Assembly (NCBI GenBank): GCA_943369665.1
Contig: CALRNX020000001.1
Span: forward strand, 496,001-560,000
Direction of reading: 5' to 3'
DNA length: 64,000 nt
Source: UKL13-3 sp943369665
GTDB lineage: Bacteria; Bacteroidota; Bacteroidia; UKL13-3
Position numbers and translations under genes: made by a program. The notes under the pieces were generated by a model. The model was not told the DNA's origin. It was given only the letters and a program-made list of their open reading frames with translations, and ran no database searches. Positions 1 through 10,552 of the stretch are shown piece after piece. Positions within the stretch are counted from its first letter, which is position 1; the number at the start of each line of letters is the position of its first letter.

Positions 1-519
1 TCTTACCATAGTTTACAACATGTAGTGGATGTGGAAGAAGCAGCAAGCCGACTTGCAGATAGCGAAGGCATATCAGATTACGAACGCGATCTGCTGTTAA
101 CTGCCGTGGCGTTTCACGATTCGGGATTTATTTACCAAACCAAAAACCACGAAGAAAAGGGGTGCGAGATAGCAAGAGAAGTGCTTCCAACATACCAGTA
201 CACCCACGAAGAAATTGAACGGATCTGCGGAATGATCATGGCCACCAAAATCCCACAGCAACCTAAGAACATCCTCGAACAAATTATTTGTGATGCCGAC
301 CTGGATTATTTGGGGCGTGAAGATTTTTGGGAAATCGGCAATTACCTGTACCGCGAACTTTCGGTATACGGAATATTAAGTAATGAGCAGGAATGGAATA
401 ACCTGCAACTCAAGTTTCTGAATGCTCATCACTATTTTACCCGATCGGCCATTGAGTTGAGGCAAGCAACCAAACAAGCCCACCTGAAAAAAATTGAAGA
501 AATTATCCAATCCTATTAA
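1..519 (+). CDS. HD-domain phosphohydrolase, 5' end outside the window
   Basis: The frame is open to the first base of the window (S-Y-H-S-L-Q-H-V-V-D), so the GTG at 25 is not the real start and the gene is cut at its 5' end. The visible part carries the HD metal-binding signature: a first His in YHSLQHVVDV, the HD pair in AVAFHDSGF, and a later Asp in DADLDYLG. Small proteins of this family are usually predicted metal-dependent phosphohydrolases of unknown substrate. It ends 13 bp before the ATG of the universal stress protein, so the two are probably co-transcribed. Any N-terminal domain upstream cannot be seen. Confidence 0.8.
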   Translation, partial: SYHSLQHVVDVEEAASRLADSEGISDYERDLLLTAVAFHDSGFIYQTKNHEEKGCEIAREVLPTYQYTHEEIERICGMIMATKIPQQPKNILEQIICDADLDYLGREDFWEIGNYLYRELSVYGILSNEQEWNNLQLKFLNAHHYFTRSAIELRQATKQAHLKKIEEIIQSY

Positions 520-532
520 TATATTAGCCGAC

Positions 533-1387
533 ATGGAAAACAACAATATTGTACTTGTACCTACTGATTTCACTAATGTTGCGGAATGCGCCATCAATCA
601 CGCTTGTATGTTGGCCAAGCAAAATAAAAATGATGTTACCCTCCTTCACGTACTTACCAAAAATCAAAAGGACGAACAGGAGCTTGCCGCTCAGTTGCAA
701 CATCAATGTGACTATTTTGGCGGAAAGTACGGTGTAAAAGTTAACTACCTGCTGAAAGAGGGAAGCATTTTCACCACAATCGGTGAAGTGGCCAACGAAC
801 TGAAAGCAATATTGGTTGTAATGGGAACCCATGGTGTAGTGGGTATGCAAAAACTTACAGGAGCATGGGCCATTAAAGTAATTGAATCGAGTGACGTTCC
901 TGTGATTGTGGTTAAAAGTAAAATGCCACCATCAGAAGGTTACAAAAAAATGGTGGTACCGATTGACTTTTCGGTGGAAACCAAACAAAAAACTATGCAA
1001 ACATTAATGATGGCTAAAATGTTTGATGCCACCGTTTACATCTATAAACAAAAAGGTATTGACGATATTCATCAAAATAAAATTGACCTGAATGCTCAGT
1101 TTTTAAAACGCTATTTAAAAGAACAGGATATTCCTTTTATGGAAGATCAGCAGGCCAAAGCTACGGTAGATTTTGACAAAGATTTTATCCAATACGCGAA
1201 AGAAGTTGAGGCCAATCTGATTATCGTCCTTACAACCAAAGAAAAAGAACTGATCGAATTTGTGCTTGGACCGGTTGAGCAAAAAGTCATTAATAACAAG
1301 GAGGAAATACCGGTAATGTGTATACACCCACTTCAAAATTTGTATAAAACAGAAAGACTTGCATCCATGATCAACCTTTCGTTCTAA
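533..1387 (+). CDS. Universal stress protein, tandem UspA domains
   Basis: A 284-residue protein with two UspA-like halves. The first half has the typical opening (IVLVPTDFTNVAECAINHA) and a C-terminal stretch VVMGTHGVVG...SSDVPVIVVKSK that matches the nucleotide-binding loop, though the spacing to the last Gly is not canonical. The second half (about residues 140-284) is more diverged. I start it at the ATG at 533, where the homologous strand begins at once; an upstream TTG at 494 would overlap the HD gene. Usp proteins are cytoplasmic and accumulate under stress; the exact role is unknown. A paralogue lies at 39801-40700. A strong terminator follows. Confidence 0.85.
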   Translation: MENNNIVLVPTDFTNVAECAINHACMLAKQNKNDVTLLHVLTKNQKDEQELAAQLQHQCDYFGGKYGVKVNYLLKEGSIFTTIGEVANELKAILVVMGTHGVVGMQKLTGAWAIKVIESSDVPVIVVKSKMPPSEGYKKMVVPIDFSVETKQKTMQTLMMAKMFDATVYIYKQKGIDDIHQNKIDLNAQFLKRYLKEQDIPFMEDQQAKATVDFDKDFIQYAKEVEANLIIVLTTKEKELIEFVLGPVEQKVINNKEEIPVMCIHPLQNLYKTERLASMINLSF

Positions 1388-1406
1388 CAATACTATTTAT
1401 CATCAC

Positions 1407-1441
1407 AAAAGCTCAGTATCAATTGATGCTGAGCTTTTTTT
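1407..1441 (+). terminator. Rho-independent terminator after the Usp gene
   Basis: Stem AAGCTCAG / CTGAGCTT around a loop that itself contains ATCAATTGAT, followed by a run of T. Confidence 0.85.
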
Positions 1442-1981
1442 GTATAAAACGCTATGTGTTAATTACCAGAAATCCATCCCCGATTCATTTATAGGTTTTC
1501 GTGATCACCTACTCCAACCACTTCTTTACTCTGGGAAACAGTTTCCATCTGTCGGATTCATAAAGTACAATTGCCCCAGGTCATAATTGTTTGGCAGGAA
1601 TATTCACCGAAAATCCTCCATCACTTTGGCCAATGGAATGACAAACGCTTCAAAACGGGCAAGTTGGCTTGATGATGAAATAAACCGGTGCATTCCATAA
1701 TTTAACCGGAGTTGTGCAGTATATGCCTTGTGGTGGTTGATGGAGCATAAATGACCGGAATCCCAAACGACCACTTCTACCTTTTACACTGATCTACAGC
1801 AATTTAAACCTGACAACATTATCCACATTTTTATTGTTAAAAAAATCTCAACCTATAAAACAGAGGGTTCTGTTACTTTTTCGTTACCCCTTAATTTTTT
1901 AACATATGTATAATTTTTGAAAAAAATCTCCATCTATCATCGTGTGAAAAACCCTGGCATAAAGGCTAGTTATAAAACCCA
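1442..1981. other. Long intergenic region with a possible gene relic
   Basis: No intact gene. On the minus strand 1604-1783 is open for 59 codons and reads like protein (for example VEVVVWDSGHLCS and QLARFEAFVIPLAKVMEDF), but it has no ATG, begins just after a stop, and nearby frames carry on plausibly only past stops. It may be a decayed gene. The last 150 bp are AT-rich and must contain the promoter of the adhesin gene; no clear TAnnTTTG box is seen. Confidence 0.4.
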
Positions 1982-4900
1982 ATGATTCAAAAGATTACCA
2001 AACTATTTTTCCTGACTGTCTCACTATTCTTTATTACCCATCAGGTCGCAACAGCCCAAAACTGTACGGTAAATGCGGGAGTCAATCAAACCATCTGTAT
2101 TAATGATGTATTAACATTAGTTGGCTCAAAAGCCGGATTATTCTCAGGATCAGGCATTACGACCTGGTCTCAGGTGAGTGGGCCTTCCGTTATCATCAAT
2201 TCACCCAATTCCTTAACAACATCCGTAAGCGGAGTTGCTGCAGGTAATACCTATGTTTTTAGATTGATAGCGACTTGCCAGGATGGTACGCTTGTGCAAG
2301 ATGAAGTAAGCTACACAGTATTGGGAGTATCCATTGCAAATGCCGGTACGGATATCATTGCTTGTCCTACACCTCCGGCTATTACCCTTTCGGCAAACAA
2401 TCCGGGTGTGGGAGAAACCGGGGAATGGACATTATTAAACAGCGCTCCGTATACCAATGGGGCCGGTATTACAGGTGATGTAACAAGTGGCGTTGGAAAA
2501 TACAATCCTTTTTCGGCAGCTAACCTGAACCAGAACAACTCGGGCAATAGCTGGCTGGTATGGAAAATTACCAATGCCAATGGATGCGCCTCACGAGATA
2601 CTGTAATGGTTACCAACAGAGGGGGTATCTATAACGTTTCTGCCGGATCGGATATTAATTTATCCAATTGTTTTACAACCACCCAAAGCACCTCTTTAAA
2701 CGGGAGTTTCTCGGGAACGCTTGGTGGACAAACAGGTTTGTGGACGGTGATAAACGGACCAAATGTCCCTTCAATTTCAAACCCTGCTTCGCGTAATACA
2801 GGAATCGGTAACCTGGTACAGGGAACATATACTTTGGTATGGACCGTATCGGGACCCTGTGCAAATGGATCGGATACCATGAACATAACGGTTCCGGCTC
2901 CAACACAATCTGTAACAACGGCCAGCGCATCGGGACAAACTTTTTGCGATGGTCGTACAACAGCCGTTTTATCAGGTAACCCCGCAGTGTTTACAGGAGA
3001 AACGGTATTATGGCAAAGAACAAGTGGTGTGGGTACCATAACCGATCCGACTTCAGCCGTAACCACCGTTACAGGGTTAACAGGATCGGGAACTTCCACT
3101 TTCAGGTATACCATTACCAATTCAAATACAGGATGTTCTTCGGTTGTTAATAATGTTACGGTAAACTACAATATTTCTCCGGGAGTAACAATTAATGGAG
3201 GCAACGATAATATTATACTGGGGTGTGGTGCAACTTCTGCTTCTATCCCTTATACAACGGTTGGAGGAGATGTTACACGTTGGCGCATTGTGAGTGGGCC
3301 TGTACCTTCCACAATATTTGCCAATACCTCTCAAAATCCGTTAATCATTAACAACCTTAATCTTCCGGGTACATATACGATCCGCATTGAGCGCAACACC
3401 AATAATGGAACGGGATGTTCTGCTTCGTTTGACGATGTGAACGTAACCGTTTCTGTGCAACCAACAGGAGCAAATGCCGGTACTGCTCAGTTACTTGCAT
3501 GTAATATAACATCGAGTGCCTTGGCGGCAAATATTCCTACAGTAGGGGTTGGCAGTTGGACACAAGTTTCCGGCCCCAATACAGCTGTTATCAGCAATAT
3601 TTTCGATAATACCTCTCCGATCAGCAATCTTACCTCGGGCCGTTATACTTTCAGATGGATCATTTCGGGTGGCAGTGAATGTTTGAGCACCCAGGATGAC
3701 GTAGATGTGGTGGTAGCACAAGGTTCTCCTACACCTTCCAATGCAGGTGGAACACGAACGGTTTGCCATAGTACACCGCTTATTCTTGCCGGAAATACTC
3801 CACTAACCAATGAGATTGGTACATGGACTGTGACTCCGTCAGCAGGCATCACGTTTTCCGATATAAATTCTCCAAATGCAACTGTAAACGGATTAACAGC
3901 CAATACTGCTTATAAATTCATCTGGACCATCGTTAACACTTGCGGCACTTCGGTTGATACCGCTTTTATCACAACCAATAATACACCGGGTCCAATTGCA
4001 TCAAATGCAGGATCTGATCTGTGTTTTGCATCAGGCGTTACTTCTTTTTCATTAAGTGGAAACAATCCATCTCCGGGAACAGGTTTATGGACTCAAATTA
4101 GCGGAGCCTCTGCAACCATTGCTTCTCCAACATCAAACAGCTCGGGGGTAAGTGGTTTAACAGACGGTAAATATACTTTTGAATGGGCCATTTCAAGGAA
4201 TGGATGTACGGTGACAAGAGACACCGTATTGGTAACGATCTCGTCACCGGTAACAACTTCGAATGCCGGTGCAAACCAAAATATTTGCGGAAGCTCGGCC
4301 ACTTTTTCGGCCAATGCTCCTACCATTGGTATTGGAACATGGACCCAGATAAACGGTCCGGGTGGAATTGTTTTTGACGATATTCATTCACCAACGGCCA
4401 CTGTTTCTTCCTTAACCTTTGGTACATTCCGTTTTGTGTGGACGATCAGTAACGGTTCATGTGTGGTTAGTAAAGATACTGTTCTTTTCCAGGTTGCCAC
4501 GTCACCCACACCACCTCTTGCAGGTGCAGATCAATCGATTTGTTCGGGCACTTCCGTTACACTTGCCGGAAATACAATAACTGAAGGAACCGGTATTTGG
4601 GGACTTGTTGGCACATCACCGAATTCTCCTACCATTACAAATGCAACTTCCCCGAATACAACCGTGACGGGTCTGGTATCGGGCACGTATAATTTTGTAT
4701 GGCAATCAATAAGCAAACTTCCTTATTGCCCGATACAGTATGATACGGTTGCAATCATTGTTACCCAACCAGCCAACGCGGGAACCGATCAAAATATATG
4801 CAGTCAAAGTACTGTTTCATTAAGAGGAACGACCGGAACAATTGGTACTTGGTCGCAAGTATCAGGACCTGTAACAGGTACTGTTTTAACCAATGGTGAT

Positions 4901-7900
4901 TACACAGCAATTGGCACCAACTTAACCACAGCAGGATTATACAAATTCCAATACACAGTTCCTGCTGCAGGATCATGCCCGGCTACCTTTGATACCGTTA
5001 ATGTAACAATTTCGGGATTTGGTACATTACCCAATGCAGGACCTGATACAAGTTTATGTACAGCCAGTAGTTATACCATGGCAGGTAACACCGCTTTGGT
5101 CGGAACAGGTACATGGTCGTTACTATCCGGACCTAACACTCCTACCATCGTTTCCCCTAATGCTGAAAATACAGTAATAAATGGATTGGTTACAGGTACC
5201 TATATTTTCCAATGGAATATAGCCAATGGCAGTTGTACAGGAAATGCAGATGTGATGCGCCTCACTGTTTGGAACACACCAACTGTTTCGACTGCAGGTG
5301 CTGATCAATTAATGGCTTGCCCTAGTGCTACAAACCTGAATGGAAATACTCCTTTAGTAGGTCTTGGAAATTGGTCTCAAATAAGCGGTCCCAATACAGC
5401 AACTATTAATTCCATCATCACACCCAATACAGGTTTGGGTAATCTTATTGTAGGTACTTATGAGTTCATGTGGACTATTTCAAATGGTCCTGTATGTCCT
5501 GTATCGAGAGATACGGTACAGATCATTATTCCTGCATTACCGCCAACAGTAGCCAATGCAGGAGCAGACCAAGAGTTATGTAATGCAACAACAGCTTCGT
5601 TTGCTGCAAATAATATTACAACCGGAACCGGAATGTGGAGCCAAATAAGCGGACCGAATACCAGTATCATAACAACACCAAGTGATTCGGCTTCAGGTAT
5701 CACTAACCTGACAACCGGTGCTTACCGTTATGTCTGGACAAGCACCAGCGGAGGTTGTGTAACCCGTGATACCATGCAAATAAGGGTGAGCAGTTTGCCA
5801 ACAACCGCAGTTGTTGGCAGCAATCAATCTATTTGTCAATTCGACTCCCTGATCATAACTGCCAATAACCCTACCAATGGCACAGCAAACTGGTCATTCA
5901 TCAGCGGACCCAACACTCCTTTTATTCTAAGACCAGATTCTTCATATACCAAAGTGGTTAGCACGATTCCCGGTACTTATTTATTTGCCTGGAATATTCA
6001 AAGTGGTAGCTGCCCGGCAAGCAGAGATACAATGGAAGTCGTAATCGACTCAGTACCTTCATTGGCTCTAGCCGGTGCCGATAGGGCCATATGCTCATCA
6101 TCGAATACTCTTTCTGCTACGGCACCAACTATCGGGATTGGAACATGGAATCAAATTAGTGGTCCAAGCACTGTTTTATTTGACAATGTAAACTTACCCA
6201 ATGCAACTTTAACCGGAATAACTACCGGTGTTTACAAATTCACCTGGTTGGTTCAAAAAGGAAGTTGTACCTCTATTGATACCACCCAATTAACAAAAGA
6301 CTCTTTACCAACACCAGCATCGGCAGGAAGCGACACGGTGTTCTGTCCTTCCAATACCTATCAACTTTCCGGAAACACTCCATCAATTGGAACCGGACTC
6401 TGGTCGCGTATTTCCGGACCAGGAACGACTCCAACCATTTCGAGTTCATCCAATCCGAATGCAACCCTTACGTTCACGGCAGCAAAAAGAAGCAATACCG
6501 TTCCAAGTATTTATATGTGGGCCATCAGCAACGGTTCATGTCCTGTAAGCAGAGATACGGTGACGATTTTGAACAAAGCCAATTGTAATCCGATTGCTGA
6601 AAATGACACCTTCACTGTATATGCTGATCAACCTATTTCACTCGGAAACACAAGGGTTAACGACAGTGATCCTGATATTATCCCTGTAGGACAATCTCTC
6701 ACAACCACGGTCATTGTTCCTCCTGTGTTGGGCACACTAACCCTCATGAATACAAATGGAACCTTTAACTATACACCAAATCAAACAGGAATCGACTCAT
6801 TCCGTTATGTACTTTCAGATAATGGCACTCCTGTTTTAAGGGACACCGCATGGGTATTCATCTTTGTGAAACGTACAACAATCGGAGCATCAAAAGAAGC
6901 ATCAACACCGGTGTATCAAACCAACAAAAGCTATAGGGTGAATTATACCGTGGTGGTTAAAAATTACGATACCGTTCCTTTGATTCGGGTGAATGTTCTG
7001 GATAATTTGGCATCAACATTTGCAACAACCGACTCATTCAAAATTCTTGCAGGTTCATTAACTGCTACCGGAAGTTTAACTGTCAATAATTTGTTCAACG
7101 GAACTTCTAATATTCGATTGGTCGACAGTTCTGCCAGTACTTTGGGATCGCTGTTATCCGATACCATTCGTTTCACAGTGGATATCTGGCCATCGGCAAA
7201 TGATTTTGGACCATTTAACAATACAGCTTTTGTGTCGGCAACCGGCCCAACCGGATTAGGCAGAACCACCGATAGTTCAATGGTAGGTTCAAATCCGGAT
7301 CCGAATGCAAACGATAATCCGAATGAGCTTGGAGAGAATACTCCGACTCCGGTTACCTTAACACCAAACCCTGTGTTGGGAATTGCTAAATCGGTCGGTA
7401 CTCCTGTGTTGCAAACCAATGGTTCGTACAATATTCCTTATACCATTATTGTGAAAAACTATGGCAATGTGGGATTGAACAAACTGCAATTAACTACTGC
7501 CATTACCGATAATATCATTGCGCCTTCTGCTTATACATTGGTTGGGGCTCCGGTTAATACAGGATCATTAACGCTCAACAGTGCATTTAACGGAAACAGC
7601 AATATCCTGATGTTGGACAGCAATACCAGCACACTTGCGCTAGGTGCTTCAGATACCATTCGATACACGATCAACGTAGTGCCTAATGGATTCTTTGGTA
7701 CTTATTATACTTCTACTGTGGGTAACGGAAGAAGTGTGGTGGGTGGAATACTCACAACAGATAGTTCAATGGTAGGTTCTAATCCGGATCCGAATGCAAA
7801 CGATAATCCGAATGAGCTTGGAGAGAACACTCCTACTCCGGTGACCTTAACACCAAACCCTGTGTTGGGAATTGCTAAATCGGTGGGTACTCCTGTGTTG

Positions 7901-9616
7901 CAAACCAATGGTTCATACAATATTCCTTATACCATTATTGTGAAAAACTATGGCAATGTGGGATTGAACAAATTGCAATTAACTACTGCCATTACCGATA
8001 ATATCATTGCGCCTTCTGCTTACACATTGGTTGGTGCTCCTGTTAATACAGGATCATTAACACTCAACAGTGCATTTAACGGCAACAGCAATATCCTGAT
8101 GTTGGATAGCAATGCCAGCACACTTGCTTTAGGTGCTTCAGATACCATTCGATACACGATCAACGTAGTGCCTAATGGATTCTTTGGTACTTATTATACT
8201 TCTACCGTGGGTAACGGAAGAAGTGTGGTGGGTGGAATACTCACAACAGATAGTTCAATGGTGGGTTCTAATCCTGATCCGAATGCAAACGATAATCCGA
8301 ATGAGCTTGGAGAGAACACTCCTACTCCGGTATTGCTTGTTCCTACTGTTCCTGTCATTGGTATTGCAAAAAGTGTTTCAAAACCAGTGCTTCAAACCGA
8401 TGGTTCATATGATGTTGAATACACTCTTACTGTGCACAACTATGGTAAGGTTACGCTGAACAATGTCACTGTTACCGATGATTTAGAACTGACCATTCCG
8501 TTGCCAAGCACTTACAAAATAAAAACACCTCCTGTTGCAACCGGTACATTAGTGGCCAATGCCGCATTCAATGGAAATGGAAACATTCACTTACTGGATT
8601 CGATCACAAGCAAACTGGATACCGGAATAACAGAAACCATCCGTTTTGTGGTGAGCATCACACCTAATGATTTTTACGGTCCGTTTGTAAACTCAGCCAT
8701 TGCCAAAGCAATCGGTGCAGGTGTTATTGGTGTTGTAAAAGATACTTCCCATATTGGAAATAATCCGGATCCTAATGGCAATCACAATCCATTGGACTCA
8801 AACGAAAATGATCCAACACCGGTTCAGTTGATTCCATTGGCACCTGTTATTGGTATTGCCAAAACAGCATCACCCTCTATTCGTACCATCAATGGCTCGT
8901 ATGATGTTACCTATACGCTTATTGTTAGCAACCTCGGTGATATTTCATTAAGCAATGTATCGGTTTCCGATAACCTCAAAAATACCATCATCGCTCCGAG
9001 TTATTTTAATGTGGTTGGAAACATTACCGCAACAGGACAACTTAAGGTAAACAATAGTTTCAATGGTAGTTCCGACACCTTGTTGCTTGTTGCATCACAA
9101 AGCAGCATGGAAATTAACAAAACGGATACGATTACCTTCACTGTGCGGATTGAACCAAACAAGTTTTATGGACCTTACTATAACACCGCCTATGCTTATG
9201 CAACAGACAGCCTGGGTGTATACAAAACGAAAGATGCATCTCAGGATGGAACCTCACCCGACCCTAATGGTGATAAAAACCCTTCTGAGAAAAAGCCAAC
9301 CGTTGTTCAGTTAACATTACAAACAAAAGAAAAGATCAGGGTACCAAATGGATTTTCACCTAATGACGATGGACACAACGATGAGTTCTTTATTGACAAT
9401 CCGGATGGCTACAAACTACACCTGTCTATTTACAACCGTTGGGGAAATCTTCTTTACGATAACGAAAACTATGATAATACCTGGAATGGAACATCGGAAA
9501 AAGGGGTTGTTGTCGGAGAAGGTGTACCGGATGGAACCTATTTCTATGTCATAGAATATAAAGATAACAATGGAGAGATCATAACTAAAAATGGATTTGT
9601 AACGATAAGCCGCTAA
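1982..9616 (+). CDS. Giant repeat adhesin, T9SS type B (gliding-motility-associated) C-terminal domain
   Basis: A 2,544-residue secreted protein. Residues 1-26 are a Sec signal peptide ending ATAQ. About 17 Ig/PKD-like repeats of 80-95 residues follow (residues 27 to about 1535), each with a Cys after an NAG-D-Q-like motif, then a central W(S/T)QISGPN, then GTYxFxWTIS and often SRDTV. A VCBS/cadherin-like module follows (about 1535-1626, IAENDTFTVYADQP). Five DUF11-like repeats of about 163 residues come next, two of them almost identical. The C-terminus (about 2451-2544; VPNGFSPNDDGHNDEFF, IYNRWGNLLYDN) is a type B T9SS sorting domain. It should be exported across the outer membrane and act in adhesion or motility, like SprB. 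The PorP/SprF gene starts 4 bp downstream, which fits the known pairing of type B cargo with a dedicated SprF. Confidence 0.9.
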   Translation: MIQKITKLFFLTVSLFFITHQVATAQNCTVNAGVNQTICINDVLTLVGSKAGLFSGSGITTWSQVSGPSVIINSPNSLTTSVSGVAAGNTYVFRLIATCQDGTLVQDEVSYTVLGVSIANAGTDIIACPTPPAITLSANNPGVGETGEWTLLNSAPYTNGAGITGDVTSGVGKYNPFSAANLNQNNSGNSWLVWKITNANGCASRDTVMVTNRGGIYNVSAGSDINLSNCFTTTQSTSLNGSFSGTLGGQTGLWTVINGPNVPSISNPASRNTGIGNLVQGTYTLVWTVSGPCANGSDTMNITVPAPTQSVTTASASGQTFCDGRTTAVLSGNPAVFTGETVLWQRTSGVGTITDPTSAVTTVTGLTGSGTSTFRYTITNSNTGCSSVVNNVTVNYNISPGVTINGGNDNIILGCGATSASIPYTTVGGDVTRWRIVSGPVPSTIFANTSQNPLIINNLNLPGTYTIRIERNTNNGTGCSASFDDVNVTVSVQPTGANAGTAQLLACNITSSALAANIPTVGVGSWTQVSGPNTAVISNIFDNTSPISNLTSGRYTFRWIISGGSECLSTQDDVDVVVAQGSPTPSNAGGTRTVCHSTPLILAGNTPLTNEIGTWTVTPSAGITFSDINSPNATVNGLTANTAYKFIWTIVNTCGTSVDTAFITTNNTPGPIASNAGSDLCFASGVTSFSLSGNNPSPGTGLWTQISGASATIASPTSNSSGVSGLTDGKYTFEWAISRNGCTVTRDTVLVTISSPVTTSNAGANQNICGSSATFSANAPTIGIGTWTQINGPGGIVFDDIHSPTATVSSLTFGTFRFVWTISNGSCVVSKDTVLFQVATSPTPPLAGADQSICSGTSVTLAGNTITEGTGIWGLVGTSPNSPTITNATSPNTTVTGLVSGTYNFVWQSISKLPYCPIQYDTVAIIVTQPANAGTDQNICSQSTVSLRGTTGTIGTWSQVSGPVTGTVLTNGDYTAIGTNLTTAGLYKFQYTVPAAGSCPATFDTVNVTISGFGTLPNAGPDTSLCTASSYTMAGNTALVGTGTWSLLSGPNTPTIVSPNAENTVINGLVTGTYIFQWNIANGSCTGNADVMRLTVWNTPTVSTAGADQLMACPSATNLNGNTPLVGLGNWSQISGPNTATINSIITPNTGLGNLIVGTYEFMWTISNGPVCPVSRDTVQIIIPALPPTVANAGADQELCNATTASFAANNITTGTGMWSQISGPNTSIITTPSDSASGITNLTTGAYRYVWTSTSGGCVTRDTMQIRVSSLPTTAVVGSNQSICQFDSLIITANNPTNGTANWSFISGPNTPFILRPDSSYTKVVSTIPGTYLFAWNIQSGSCPASRDTMEVVIDSVPSLALAGADRAICSSSNTLSATAPTIGIGTWNQISGPSTVLFDNVNLPNATLTGITTGVYKFTWLVQKGSCTSIDTTQLTKDSLPTPASAGSDTVFCPSNTYQLSGNTPSIGTGLWSRISGPGTTPTISSSSNPNATLTFTAAKRSNTVPSIYMWAISNGSCPVSRDTVTILNKANCNPIAENDTFTVYADQPISLGNTRVNDSDPDIIPVGQSLTTTVIVPPVLGTLTLMNTNGTFNYTPNQTGIDSFRYVLSDNGTPVLRDTAWVFIFVKRTTIGASKEASTPVYQTNKSYRVNYTVVVKNYDTVPLIRVNVLDNLASTFATTDSFKILAGSLTATGSLTVNNLFNGTSNIRLVDSSASTLGSLLSDTIRFTVDIWPSANDFGPFNNTAFVSATGPTGLGRTTDSSMVGSNPDPNANDNPNELGENTPTPVTLTPNPVLGIAKSVGTPVLQTNGSYNIPYTIIVKNYGNVGLNKLQLTTAITDNIIAPSAYTLVGAPVNTGSLTLNSAFNGNSNILMLDSNTSTLALGASDTIRYTINVVPNGFFGTYYTSTVGNGRSVVGGILTTDSSMVGSNPDPNANDNPNELGENTPTPVTLTPNPVLGIAKSVGTPVLQTNGSYNIPYTIIVKNYGNVGLNKLQLTTAITDNIIAPSAYTLVGAPVNTGSLTLNSAFNGNSNILMLDSNASTLALGASDTIRYTINVVPNGFFGTYYTSTVGNGRSVVGGILTTDSSMVGSNPDPNANDNPNELGENTPTPVLLVPTVPVIGIAKSVSKPVLQTDGSYDVEYTLTVHNYGKVTLNNVTVTDDLELTIPLPSTYKIKTPPVATGTLVANAAFNGNGNIHLLDSITSKLDTGITETIRFVVSITPNDFYGPFVNSAIAKAIGAGVIGVVKDTSHIGNNPDPNGNHNPLDSNENDPTPVQLIPLAPVIGIAKTASPSIRTINGSYDVTYTLIVSNLGDISLSNVSVSDNLKNTIIAPSYFNVVGNITATGQLKVNNSFNGSSDTLLLVASQSSMEINKTDTITFTVRIEPNKFYGPYYNTAYAYATDSLGVYKTKDASQDGTSPDPNGDKNPSEKKPTVVQLTLQTKEKIRVPNGFSPNDDGHNDEFFIDNPDGYKLHLSIYNRWGNLLYDNENYDNTWNGTSEKGVVVGEGVPDGTYFYVIEYKDNNGEIITKNGFVTISR
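7271..8330 (+). repeat. 489-bp tandem repeat inside the adhesin gene
   Basis: The string GATAGTTCAATGGT recurs at 7271, 7760 and 8249, exactly 489 bp (163 codons) apart. Two full copies are nearly identical in DNA, and about 80 bp of a third follow before the sequence diverges. Few residues differ (for example SNTSTL versus SNASTL). The high identity points to recent duplication or ongoing gene conversion. Confidence 0.9.
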
Positions 9617-9620
9617 GAAA

Positions 9621-10547
9621 ATGAACACAACATATAAATATATAATTGCTTTAATTATGGTGATCACCGCTATGACACCAGCATTTGCCCAACAAGAGGC
9701 GATGTATTCGCAGTACATGTTCAACACAATGGCTATCAATCCTGCCTATGCCGGAAGCCGGGAAGTGTTTAGCGCAACACTTCTGGCGCGTGCCCAATGG
9801 AGAGGTATTGAGGGAGCACCGACATCACAAACATTAAGCATGGATGCCCCACTCTACAATAAAAAAGTTGGAGTAGGACTTATCGCTTTCAACGACCGAA
9901 TCGGCTTAACTCATAATACCGGGATACATGGAAGTTATGCCTATCGGATACGTTTTAGCAGATACACCTTATCCATGGGTATCAAACTCGGTATTGTGCA
10001 ATACAATGCCAACCTCAATGAGGCAGTTCTATCAGTAGGTGCTACAAGCTCCGACAAAGGTTTCCAGAATAATATCAGTGTGCTCATTCCAAGCAGTGGT
10101 GCGGGATTTTTTCTAAACAGCGATAAGTTCTACGTGGGGGCATCTATTCCGAATCTTTACAATACACAACTCAGCAAAGACAGTAAAGTGGAAGTCAATA
10201 AATACAACCACATGTTTGCTATTGCCGGTTATGTATTTAAAATAAATGAGGACGTTAAACTCAAACCTTCTTTCTTATACAAATTTGTAAAAGGAGCTCC
10301 CATGGAGTTGGATCTGAATGCCAACTTATGGTTATATGATGTATTAGGCCTGGGTGTATCTTACAGAACAGGAGATGCAATTGTAGGCATGGCTGAAATA
10401 CAAGTTCGTAATAATTTCAGGGTGGGTTATTCGTATGATTATACGATCACCCAGCTCCAAAAATACAACTCCGGATCGCACGAACTTATTTTACGCTATG
10501 AATTCGGTTTTGGCAAAACCAAAGTTATAACCCCTCGTTATTTTTAA
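9621..10547 (+). CDS. PorP/SprF family outer-membrane protein
   Basis: A 308-residue protein with a signal peptide ending TPAFAQ, followed at once by the family hallmark QEAMYSQYMFNTMAINPAYA. The rest alternates short beta strands and ends as a barrel (LILRYEFGFG). PorP/SprF proteins are outer-membrane components needed for export or surface attachment of type B T9SS cargo. It starts 4 bp after the adhesin stop and is followed 5 bp later by the OmpA/PorE-like gene, so the three form one transcription unit. The adhesin is its likely client; it may be called sprF by position, but several paralogues are expected in such genomes. Confidence 0.92.
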   Translation: MNTTYKYIIALIMVITAMTPAFAQQEAMYSQYMFNTMAINPAYAGSREVFSATLLARAQWRGIEGAPTSQTLSMDAPLYNKKVGVGLIAFNDRIGLTHNTGIHGSYAYRIRFSRYTLSMGIKLGIVQYNANLNEAVLSVGATSSDKGFQNNISVLIPSSGAGFFLNSDKFYVGASIPNLYNTQLSKDSKVEVNKYNHMFAIAGYVFKINEDVKLKPSFLYKFVKGAPMELDLNANLWLYDVLGLGVSYRTGDAIVGMAEIQVRNNFRVGYSYDYTITQLQKYNSGSHELILRYEFGFGKTKVITPRYF

Positions 10548-10552
10548 TCAAT

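Noticed and set aside
494..532. TTG start for the first Usp gene
   Set aside because: It overlaps the HD gene; homology to Usp begins at the ATG at 533.
6964..7431. 155-codon minus-strand frame repeated again at 7705-7920
   Set aside because: It repeats because the adhesin DNA repeats; it is antisense to recognised DUF11-like domains.
1982..9616. Regular repeats that might suggest a CRISPR array
   Set aside because: Repeats are in-frame protein modules of 80-163 residues, not short identical repeats with unique spacers.
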